This document shows, one piece after another, positions 36,701-45,940 of a DNA stretch of 64,000 nucleotides. The DNA lies in NCBI GenBank assembly GCA_033807695.1, contig CM066301.1, positions 2,170,001 to 2,234,000 of the forward strand, given 5' to 3'. The translations under genes and the position numbers were made by a program. Positions within the stretch are counted from its first letter, which is position 1, and each line of letters begins with the position of its first letter. The DNA comes from Daedaleopsis sinensis (Eukaryota > Basidiomycota > Agaricomycetes > Polyporales > Polyporaceae). Below the pieces are notes generated by a model that searched no databases, was not told where the DNA came from, and was given only the letters and a program-made list of their open reading frames with translations.

Positions 36701-37269
36701 TCGCTGCTGCGGGCGTTGGACGGAATGGGTTCGTCCCTACGCAGGAATGGATCTCTTCGTGGCATCAAGGGTGAGTCCACAGACGGATTTTGTTTGCACG
36801 AAGCTGAGAACAGTCCTGGCAGTCTTCCGCTTGATGCTGTCATGCTCGTCATATCGGAGCTCCTGCCGAAGGTGCAGAACCTGCAAGCGTCGTTGAACGC
36901 GACAACGGCGAACAGCGCGATCATTGACATGCTCAGAAGCGTCAACCTCGACCATGTGCTACCGAAGGCGGGACCGATCACCCCCCGGAGATTCATGGTG
37001 AGCTGCATTTCGGCTCTTCTCGGTCTGTTGCTAACACCCACCAGTGGTCGGACGCATCAATCGTATGGCTGACATCGCTAATATGGGGCGAGATCTATGT
37101 ACGCGGGATGACCCCGCTAGGCATCTGGAACTCAACGACGGTCCGGCTGTTCTACGTGAAGCACGCACAGGCGCAGCAACGGCAGCTCACAGAGACGGTC
37201 ACTCATGTTGTAGGAGGCCTGCTGGGGCGTACAGAGTCGTCGCAGTCAATAGGACGGCGGCAGACCTGA
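33744..37269 (+). CDS. HID1: HID1 domain protein
   Basis: Homologue of HID1/yeast Ecm30, a Golgi-associated protein needed in animals for sorting at the trans-Golgi/dense-core vesicles. The start at 33744 gives MDGLKMFTKL, then PKLAFRSQPGGIAKLATTR, spliced to NISEKDSYWDQ and YVVLFDSASDVFTLISHND. Family landmarks: ENVATLIRVITSRLFNLVSD, ATKEVLNCIRVLQRVLP, AERLFSCLVDLMFCCGFTLP, KIQVDHYKINYVIWEKGIGS, and ESNKTEVLRLLLVLLSRQIY. Later come PFNHLLLKGEDHR-like YNHLLLKGEDHRTTLV, LNKKFRAYLLDS, SVTSSARLLQLFTAFSNPSF and the final WLTSLIWGEIYVRGMTPLGI, then the stop at 37267. Two long low-complexity acidic/Pro insertions (about 34470-34680 and 36330-36690) are not typical of animal HID1. The junction near 34113 needs a 37-base intron and is uncertain. 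Confidence 0.9.
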
Positions 37270-37602
37270 GGGATTGGATCATTCTAACCATTGGATTAGT
37301 CGTCGTCATGTATCATATGTAGCCATTGTCACACTCTAGAACCTCTGTCGATATCCCTCATGCATCATGCATGCATGCTCGGTCCTTCTCCGCTGCACCA
37401 GTGTTGACACTGTTGAGCACGTAGTATCCCAGTCCAAAAGATGGAACAGTCCTCCCCATTCCGTCACGATCACGTGAGTTTACCGATGTTGAATGCGTTC
37501 AGCGCCGATCGCGTTTTGGCTCCAGACGCGTCGCTTCCAGAGTCTCACTCCTTGCGGGGCATCCGCCTCGCCCCACCAAACCATCAACAACTTTGACTAG
37601 GG
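37270..37602. promoter_or_regulatory. HID1-RAD57 intergenic region
   Basis: 333 bases with the HID1 3' UTR and the RAD57 promoter. An ATGCATCATGCATGCATGC run at about 37360-37378 is a short palindromic repeat. No TATA box was seen. Confidence 0.4.
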
Positions 37603-39395
37603 ATGGAGGGCCGATATCTCGCGCACCTTGAGTGTCTCAATATGGCCCAGAAGACAACTCTAGCGAAAGGTATGTGCAAGGTAGGAATCGATGTATCATT
37701 CCTATTGACCATTGTGTTGCAGGGGGGTTTCAGAAGGTCTCCGATCTCCTCCTAAAGAAGCCTTCTGAAGCAGCTAAGAAGTGCAAGCTCACTCTCAAGG
37801 AAATGGACCACATCATAAGCTCTATTTGCAAGGAGCTTGAGAAGCCCCCTACGCTGCTCCGAGACATCGCAGACGTCGGTGATGAGCAATTCACCACCGG
37901 AGAACCTGCGATGGATGACGTCCTTGGTGGCGGCATACATACTGGTATGATCTGGGAGATATCTGGAGAGAAGTGGGTCTCTACCGAACGGTCCATTATG
38001 GGTTGCTGACACTTCGATAGTAATGCGGGGAAGACACAGCTCGCCCTACAGTTGTCGCTCTCTGTACAACTTGATCAGGCCCATGGCGGCGTCTCTGGTT
38101 CGGCATGCTACATCACAACTCGTGAGGGCCTCCCGACCAAAAGACTCGACGACATGATTAGGCACCACCCCAAGCTTTCTCCAGTGCTCTGCAACTTGTC
38201 AGACGTGGAGACTGTCCATGCGTTCAACCACGGCGCTTTCAATCGTGTGCTCACCGAAATCGTGCCCGAGACCATCGCCCGCCGTGCGACATCTAGCAGT
38301 CTCAAGCCCGTGAAGCTGATCGTTGTTGACACCTTCTCTGATATCTTTGACTCCGCCAAGGATTCCCAGTTCGAAGATCTGGCACTTCGAGCACGTTGCC
38401 TTCGAAAGGCGTCACTACTTCTCCACCAGCTCGCCAGTAACCATCGCATTGCCGTGATTCTCCTGGGCTCCACGAGGAAGACCCACCCTCGTATCGAGGG
38501 ACAGGACAGGGCCCCAGGGGAGCTGCGCTATTCAGACCAAGCCCGCTGGTTCGCCCGCGGATATAGCTATCAAGGCGAAGACGACAACGAGGCCATCCTG
38601 GGGCACGTCTGGCCCAACCAGCTCAACGCGCGAATCATGATGAGCCGCACGACCCGTACCCGTCCACGCTCGGACGTCGATCCGGATTATCGCGTCGGTG
38701 ACGGAGATAGGGCGGCCAAACGACGGAGACTAGACTCCGACAGGCTTCCGGGATCGTCTCAGGCATCTGGAGACGACCGCATTCTATTTCGCCGCTTCTC
38801 GGTCATCTTCTCGTCCGTGGCGCCGCCCGCGGCGTGCGACTACGTCGTCTTGGAGCAAGGCGTGGTTGCATTCGCTATCGAAGAATCTGCCCGTACCACC
38901 TTCATGTATGCGAGCCCAACACCACCACCTGCTAGTGCCTCTCCATCCACTGGTCGGAGCTCGCAAACCCAATCCTCTCCTCCAGCCGCAACGCCTACTC
39001 CGACGCCTACACAATCAAACAACAACAGAGTTACCTCTAGCGCTGCCGCGGGAAGTAGTAGTCGGCCTCCCTTCTCACGACAGTCGCTCTCGTATGCTAC
39101 CATTGCGCCGTCGCCTCAGTCGACACCTCCGCAGACGCTCCTGAGGGCGAGGACGCCCAGAATTGTAACCACAACCACGACGGATGACGACGAAGACGCT
39201 ATGTTGTGGGAACTTACCCAAGAACAGAGCGAACTCTTTGATTCCCTCCCCGATGCAGTGCTAGGGGAGCCATTCGAAGCGGGCGCGGAGGCGGACGCAG
39301 AGGCAGAGGCAGAAGAGGGACCACCGGTGACAGAAGAGGATCATCACAGCTCCGACTCGGAACTCTGGAAGACTTTCGATTCGGACTTTGACTAA
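37603..39395 (+). CDS. RAD57: RAD57-type RecA-family recombination mediator, 563 aa
   Basis: Rad51 paralogue of homologous recombination, which in yeast works with Rad55 to stabilise Rad51 filaments. Three exons, 37603-37669, 37723-37972 and 38021-39395 (TAA), give 563 residues. N-terminal helical part: GGFQKVSDLLLKKPSEAAKK. ATPase core: FTTGEPAMDDVLGGGIHTGM, Walker A GENNAGKTQ (its codons are split by intron 2), GSACYITTREGLPTKRL, and Walker B KLIVVDTFSDIFDS. Then come LHQLASNHRIAVILLGS, LGHVWPNQLNARIMMSRTTR and an RRFSVIFSSVAPP strand with YVVLEQGVVAF. The last 150 residues are a disordered Ser/Thr/Pro tail ending in an acidic run, so the protein is about 100 residues longer than yeast Rad57. 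Confidence 0.88.
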
Positions 39396-39718
39396 CTGCC
39401 CTCCGATGCATTCATGCTTTCCCCTCGTCCTTCTTGTGCTGTCGATGTCGATTCGTTGCTACTGGTAACCACGCTTGTGCTGATCATAATGTTGTATTAA
39501 ATATAGTTCTTGCCATTGGGCCCATACCGATGCTCTAGATTCGAGATAATGCTACACGGTGGATGAGGGGAGAGAGAGGAAGCAACGAAAAACGTAAAGG
39601 CTACAAACAAGGAGTGGACAACGGTCTATATCACTACCGGCAGTAAGATATCCAGCCACGGAGGGTGGAAGTGGAAGCAACAGAAGTTTCGAAATCAAGG
39701 TGATGAAACGGCGTACAC
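39396..39718. other. Convergent 3' region, RAD57 / membrane protein
   Basis: 323 bases between two stop codons. AT-richer segment with ATTAAATATA near 39497 that could serve polyadenylation. No gene. Confidence 0.4.
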
Positions 39719-40765
39719 TCAGAAAGCCTCCCCGGGAGTGATGTACCACTGGTACTGCGACGTCTTGATCGGGGGCGGCTCGCGCAGCTGGCGGGCCTTC
39801 GGGTCGTACGTCGGCCGCGCGGGCTGCAAGACCGGAGGAGCAGCCTCCTGTTGGGCCATGCCCCGATGCTTCGCCCATAGCTCCGGGGGCGAGCCGTGTT
39901 GCACAGTAACGATCTTGGCGGAGATGCGGCCACCCCTCACAAGCGGGCGGTGGCGTGTGGGCTCCGGCGTGAGTGTCGACGCGGTCGAGGGCCATTGAAT
40001 GGGCTCCTCCGAATCCTCCTCGTTGGAGCAAGAAGTCTCTTCATGAAAGATGAACCAAATGAGGTGGACAGCTAGCGATGACACGGTGTTAGTCGAGAAC
40101 GTGACCACGAGAACGCCTATTAGGTGCTCACAGACGGCCCACGCGACGAAGGTCAGTGCGATGGCAGCAGCGACAGCGAAATCTGGCCGAGGGAGGCCTG
40201 CGAAGCCGTCCACGAGAGAAAGCGAATGGACGCAGATCCACGCTGAGTTGGCTACGGAGAACGTCAGTGACGTACAGTGAGGGGCGAGGATATGAGCGCA
40301 CCGAAGTTAAGCACCAACAGCACGCCGACAAATACGCGTTCGCCGATGATGGAACGGCGCCGCATTCGCTGCGCGTACGTCATCTTGCGATAACGAGCCA
40401 AGTACCACAAGCTATAATCCATGTCAGCTCCTCTACCACCACGAGAGTTCAACGTTGAGGTGACGCACCGGATGGAGACCATAACGCATATAATAGCTTC
40501 TACACCAAGAGCAATGACCTCTGTGCCTGTGTATTTCACCGTCAGAAGGACTTGACCTAGGGGGGATGCCAGAGAGTACTCACTCTGTCCCGAGTGGACA
40601 ACAAACGAAAAGATGAAGAGAAGGACAAGTCCGAAGTGCAGGCATAGAACAAAGAAAGCTGTCGCGACGAACAAGCGTCGTGGTCAGAACACACTTGTCA
40701 TCCACACGAGCAGCACCGTAGGACTCACTCGTAGCGAACTGGAGCGCGAACTGTAACGTAGACAT
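39719..40765 (-). CDS. Unknown membrane protein with about four or five helices
   Basis: Not recognised. The start is MSTLQFALQFATT at 40765, then a splice to FFVLCLHFGLVLLFIFSFVV (helix 1). Next are VLLTVKYTGTEVIALGVEAI, ICVMVSIR (helix 2), then LWYLARYRKMTYAQRMRRRS (basic loop), IIGERVFVGVLLVLNFANSA (helix 3) and DFAVAAAIALTFVAWAVCEH, LIGVLVVTF (helix 4), TNTVSSLAVHLIWFIF (helix 5). The tail is about 110 residues, soluble, Pro-rich and acidic (CSNEEDSEEP), ending WYITPGEAF; TGA at 39719. Four introns, or three if a 29-base candidate near 40570 is read through, which the open frame allows. Clean splicing and alternating helices make it a real gene, probably of a fungal conserved-unknown family. 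Confidence 0.75.
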
Positions 40766-42434
40766 CCTCGGGAAGCCTTCAGAGGGCGAGAGAGCGGACA
40801 AGTACTGGCAGTGCGCGGAGTGTTCGGCGCTCTACGCCTGGGTCGTGACGACGGCGGGGAGAAGGTTGAAAGGCTCGAGAGGAGAGAGCAGAATAGCTGG
40901 CCGCTCCGAAAGACGGAGGGGTTGAATTTATGTAGGAGCTCTTACGCTTTTACAAAGCGGCTCCGGCCGTAACTCAATCCGCCACGAACAAAATGGCATT
41001 GTGCGCGGGCCCCCGACTGCTTTGTGGGTGGCAAGTGGCGTACTCCCCGGAATTGGTGAAGAGCAATGTAACAGGGGCGGTTGGGGAGTGCCGATGCTTC
41101 ATACCTCTACGCTTCGCTATTGCGTCAGCTTTGAAAGATAGCAAGCAGAGCATTCCACCAAAGGGGCTTTGCCGTCCTGTCTACTAATCGAACATGGGGC
41201 GATGTCAGGCGGGCGTGTCCAAGCTTGCGATACTGTCAATGTTTTTCTGCGACGATTGTCTGCAGCACGCTGTAGCTGATGCAAGCTTCAGTCCAGCAGT
41301 CAAAGAATCACAACAGCAGAAAGACGTACGAAATAGCTTGAGTCGAAGCAGTGGAGACTCGTGATCATAGAGGTCATACACAAGCGTGCGGGACTCCGTG
41401 CGTTTGCATGCAGGACCGGCCACCGATACGAAATCTTCATCATTGCCGCGCCGCTTGCCACGCTGCTTTGAGCTGTGTTCGTAAACGCAGTTGAAAGTTG
41501 CCTGTAACTGGAAAGCTGAAGGGTAAGATCTGCCAGCCATCGGCAGTGAGCACATAGATTAGGAGCTCGAAGAGCATGACTACCACTGGCATAATCGTCT
41601 GCGGGGCCCGGGCTGCAAGTCGCAACACATCGACGTACTTACTGTACCAGACCAGCACGGGTAGTCTGTACTGGCAGCGTTGTGAAGTTCAAGAAGTAAT
41701 TATCACCCTACTGTCGTCATGACTTGCTAGACCAAAGCTTGCTGGACGAATATTGAATATTCGATCCTTGCCAGAATGCACCGCGCATGATGTATCGCAG
41801 GATCACAGGCTGTCCTGATGTCTCCGCTGAAAGGTTCAAACCTAGGATTGGGAAGTCTTAGCTTAGGTGGGATGAGCTATGGACCCGACCCGTGTACATG
41901 TCATGGTGGTCTGACTCCGAGTCCTCTCGAGTCTCATGAGTTGTTGGAGTCGTCTAGCGGCGCTTACGAGCACGACGGCAATCCGCCAACCATGACAAGC
42001 CGATGGCACTCATGGCCAGCCACGACGGGACCAGCCACGACGGTGACGTACACATGCATCCCATATACATACGTGATTATTCCATTCGTGACTGCGTTCT
42101 GAAAGATACAAGCTGATATAAAATACAAGGCCCGCATCCGGAGGAAGCAGACGTGATGACGGGAGATATCAAACTGATGTACGTATATCTGGGACCACCG
42201 GGCACAGGACACGGACAGTACTAGTGAGGGAATGAAGCGGACGGAGGCGGCGGTGTACGCGAGCACGCACGGCCCATGGGTGATGTGGAAAGAGGTAGTG
42301 GGGGATATCTGGATACATGACACGTGCACCGCCGGTTCTATTCTGCTGGTCGAGAGTCTGCGTCCGCGAAAGAGATAAACGAAGACCGAGGAGCCCAAGA
42401 ACGGGAGGTACGGGAACGCGCATAGCACGGGCGT
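40766..42434. other. Intergenic, no firm gene
   Basis: 1.67 kb upstream of the four-helix protein gene and downstream of ATG8. One minus-strand frame at 41658-41440 (72 residues) contains a good hydrophobic segment (TIMPVVVMLFELLIYVLTA) but no recognised partner exons. A second minus frame at 42428-41964 is Cys/Tyr/Val-rich without family features. Confidence 0.5.
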
Positions 42435-43039
42435 TCACCGTGAACCGAAGGTGTTCTCGCCCGAGTAGCTCACGTACAAGAAGCCGTCCTCGTCCCTGGG
42501 AGCAACGATCGGTCAGATGGAGAGACCCCTGGAGCCACAATGACGAATCTTACTTGTGCTCCTCGTAGATGGCACTCATGAGTGCAGCGGTCGGGGGTAG
42601 GACTTCGTCCACGAAGATGAAGATCGCTTTCTCCGGAGCGAGCTTGATGCGCTTCCGGATAACGTAGACGAACTGGCCCACCGTTAGGTCCTGCATCACT
42701 GCAGCTCAGCACAACCGCCACAGTCAAGAATGGGGAATCGTGGCGCACTGATGGGACCAGATACTTCTTCTTGTCGATGGTGGGGATGTCCGTCTTGTCC
42801 GCCTTCTCACAGATGACCTGCGCATCCCGACGTACATTGTACCCGAACACTCAGACAGCTGCACGCAATGAACGCAAGGAAGACGTACAGGTATTCTGTC
42901 CGGATACTTCTGCCTGATGCGCTCCGCTTCCGCCTTGCGCTTATCTGGGGCATACGTAGTCCGATGAGCACAGATCGTACGCATCGAGGGAATGGCGCCA
43001 CCAACCGAAGGGGTGCTCATCCTTGAACTTGGACCTCAT
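42435..43039 (-). CDS. ATG8: Autophagy ubiquitin-like protein ATG8
   Basis: Ubiquitin-like protein that is cut by Atg4, joined to phosphatidylethanolamine and placed on the growing autophagosome. Five exons, the first 43039-43006 and the second 42944-42889. The reading [117 protein letters not shown] is almost identical to other fungal Atg8. The scissile Gly of TFG is followed by only Ser-Arg, so the pro-peptide is two residues. TGA at 42435-42437. Codon 12 is Asp (FDKRKAE) where many fungi have Glu; otherwise nothing unusual. Confidence 0.97.
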
Positions 43040-43630
43040 GTTGTGTTGTGGCGGGGAGTAGGGTGCGAGTTCTAGTGAAGATGGGGAGGTCGGTGGGAGG
43101 AGACGAGGTGAAAGAAGGGCGGGGAGGATGAGGACGACAATGAACCTGAAGTAGTCAGGACACGGTGCTGCTTCGGCCAAGTTGGGCGCGACGGCTGCGG
43201 GTGACTCGGCAAACACGCGACAACAACGCGCGGCGGAAGGTCGCTCAATTTGGCCACCTCGCCGGCCCCGCTTTCTCTGCTGAGTTACTACCGCTCCGCT
43301 GCAGCTTCATCACGCTCTACATACGCAGCACTGAATCCCGAGTCGGACAGACACGCACCAGCAGGCAATTAACATGACAAATCTCGGAGAGCCAGTGAGC
43401 CGCATCGGTCTTACACCATCCTCCGAAGCCCTACGTTCGCAGCTATGTTGGCCGAGCACGCGACATCCGAATGCACGACAAAGCATCAAGAGCAGTATTC
43501 AAATCAGGCATAGTAGAACTGCCGAGTGAGAGATTATGGGTGTATTATACATCGACGCATGCTTGTTCGGGGTCTACAGTAGAAGCATACCAAATACCAT
43601 CTGACCAGCGAAATGTCCTGCAACGCCAGT
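43040..43630. other. ATG8 promoter / MRP10 3' region
   Basis: 591 bases between two same-strand genes, containing the ATG8 promoter. A GA/purine-rich strand bias (43075-43130) sits where the ATG8 5' UTR should be. No gene was seen. Confidence 0.45.
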
Positions 43631-43969
43631 CTAGTTGAGCGTCTTGCCGAGACGAGCCAAATGGTAATTGATGGTCGGCTTGTGTTTTCTAGTCGGCGCG
43701 GGCTAGGGACAATGTGTGAGAGGGATGCGAGAAGCATGGCAAGAGCACTTACCGCTGTACGCATGCATTGAAGCAGAGCTTTTGCAGAGTCAGCACATGC
43801 TTCAGTCGACATGAGGTCGTTTGTCGCCGACCAGCATGCCAGCATGGTCGCAAATTGCGTGGTGCATGGTCGGATTGCGGCCGCTGGGGACAGTGTTACA
43901 ATCGACCGTTGTGTTTGATTCACAGCACATACCTTGACGCGGCCTGACCTTGAGCCTCTCGATATGCAT
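43631..43969 (-). CDS. MRP10: Mitochondrial small-subunit ribosomal protein MRP10 (CHCH), 79 aa
   Basis: Three exons, 43969-43933, 43883-43753 and 43702-43631 (TAG), give 79 residues. It starts MHIERLKVRPRQ and has the twin CX9C motif of a CHCH domain: CTTQFATMLAC, then WSATNDLMSTEA, then CADSAKALLQC. It ends KHKPTINYHLARLGKTLN, the typical Mrp10 C-terminus. It is a mitoribosomal 37S protein whose cysteines form two disulfides, imported by the MIA pathway. It is divergent from UBC6 with 329 bases between start codons. The gene was recognised only after splicing; unspliced, the third-exon sequence is read in a wrong frame. Confidence 0.9.
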
Positions 43970-44298
43970 CACGCCCTCTCACCAAAGACCTGCAGCCAGA
44001 AAAGCAGAGATGGATAAGCACCAGTAGAGATCAAAGCCCTGGAGAGTTGGGTAATACCTCGAGATCGAGAAACGTGAAGTGACGGTTGCAGAGCAGCCCA
44101 GAAGAGCGGGCTGCCCAAATCCGGCTCGGCCCGCCCCGAACTCACGTGCTTCCACGTTGCGCAGGGATATTATGGGCGCTTGGCATGCGGGGAGTCCGAA
44201 ATCACCAGGAAACGGCCGTCTCTCCTCTCTCAGATCTCATCCTTCGGCCACCTCTCCTCCTACACACAAACTCCCGCAGTCATATCACTGTCACCGAC
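43970..44298. promoter_or_regulatory. Divergent promoter region MRP10 / UBC6
   Basis: 329 bases between start codons. No TATA box was seen on either strand. A pyrimidine-rich stretch (44218-44280) lies in the UBC6 5' UTR. Confidence 0.45.
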
Positions 44299-45627
44299 AT
44301 GGTTGCCGGCGCAGGCCTCAACAAGAACAACTCTGGTTCGTACACTCGTCCGTTATGTGGCGTCCAGCCAGGAATTGATCTGGCTGTAGCCGTGAAGCGG
44401 ATTATGCAGGAGGCTCGGGAGCTTGCAAACGACCCGTGTACGGACTATGCTGCTGCACCACTCGAGGTAAGTGCAACGTATATGGTATCTTGTGCCTTGG
44501 TGACTCATTGTCTGTTGCCTCTCAGGATGATATCTTCGTGAGTTACATGGCCATGGAGTGCGTTTCTAACCAGCATTGACGTGCACATCAGGAATGGCAC
44601 TGTACCATTCGAGGCCCCCCTGGCACGGAGTTCGAAGGAGGACTCTACCATTTCCGCATCCTCCTCCCCTCCGAATACCCCTTCCGTCCCCCATCTATCA
44701 TGATGCTCACTCCCAGTGGGAGATTCGAGCTCAACACGAAGGTGGGTCATGCTCCTCTCTCCATGTCGTGTTTACGACTTCTCACTACTTCTTCCAGATT
44801 TGCATCAGCTTTACAAATTGTATGCATTCACCCCAGTAACATGCGTCGATTGTGACCAACCATCGATTTATAGATCACGAAGAGTTGTGGCAGCCAGCCT
44901 GGGGAGTCCGAACAGGTGAGTCTCACTGCCTATCATGTCGCGTCCCGATCCCTCACAGTTACTATTATAGCAATCATCGGTCTCCAAGGGTTCTTCCCTC
45001 TCAAGGGTACTGCTGCGGTGGGTGTCGGTGCCATCGAATACCCTACCGCAGAGCGCAAGCGTCTCGCAGCACTGTACGTGATGATATTGTAGTCTGCTGA
45101 TATCCCGTAATGACTCGCATATCACATCCAGCTCCCGCGCCTGGGTATGTCCGCGCTGCAATTGTTCCAACCTCCAGCACCTGCCCGACCCACCTACGTC
45201 CGAAAGCAGTTCCGCCAGCGACAGCACATCTCAGGCATCAACTGATACATCGACGAGCACATCGTCTCCCGCGCCTGTCAACCTAGAGGCTACACTGTCA
45301 GATACCCCTGCCGCACCTCACCCGCACTTGACAGAGGACGCCGTTCAAATATCTAGTCTCAAACCCGAACTGCCCGTCATCCAGCGCCCCATCCCGCTCA
45401 TTGCCCCCAGACCCACCCGTCCCAACACCCATGCCTCGCTCGTGACACAATCCTTCACGCCCCCACTGACTCCCGATCCTCCTGTCACCCGCGACCAAAC
45501 GCCACAGCCTGCACTCGTCGCAGCGGTGCGTCAGACGACCCCGCGGCGCCCTCCTATCCTGCTAGACACCGCGATCTGTGTGCTCCTCGTCCTGACGTTC
45601 GCACTCGTCGCTCGTAGGATCCTGTAA
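44299..45627 (+). CDS. UBC6: ER-membrane E2 ubiquitin-conjugating enzyme, UBC6/UBE2J type
   Basis: Tail-anchored E2 of ER-associated degradation. Exon 1 is 44299-44335 (MVAGAGLNKNNS), then AVKRIMQEARELANDPCTDY, AAAPLEDDIFEWHCTIRGPP, EGGLYHFRILLPSEYPFRPP, and the active-site block KICISFTNYHEELWQPAWGV, where the Cys of ICISF is the thioester site. As in all UBC6-type enzymes the HPN triad of other E2s is replaced. GFFPLKGTAAVGVGAIEYPT closes the core. A Cys pair (WVCPRCNC) and a Ser/Pro/Thr-rich linker follow, then the C-terminal anchor TAICVLLVLTFALVARRIL. TAA at 45625. Confidence 0.94.
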
Positions 45628-45940
45628 TCCCCTGCGCCTTGTTGACACTCTCGTCCGTATCCAGCCTTCATTATGTTCATGCAGTTATGGTAGGTATAGA
45701 TCCTCCTGGACGCTCTTATGGATTGTATTTTACTGTTGTCTGACGTCCGACGTTCGGCTGTCTCGCTCGTCGTATCCCCTTACCCGGCTCTCGTCGCACG
45801 CATTCCGTGGTTTCCCCTTGCTCGTAGTCGGTCCAGTGTCTTAGGGAAAAGCATTACATACGATATAGTATCAAGTACAACATGGACCGCGTCTGACGTG
45901 CACATGCTAGGCCGCAAGCAGAGAAAGAAAACCCACCGCG
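45628..45940. other. Convergent 3' region, UBC6 / SF3A1
   Basis: 313 bases between two stop codons, holding 3' UTRs. No gene was seen. Confidence 0.4.

Noticed and set aside
44800..44900. UBC6 lacking the HPN triad of E2 enzymes as a dead enzyme
   Set aside because: UBC6/UBE2J enzymes normally lack it; the catalytic Cys and TNYHEELWQP context are intact.
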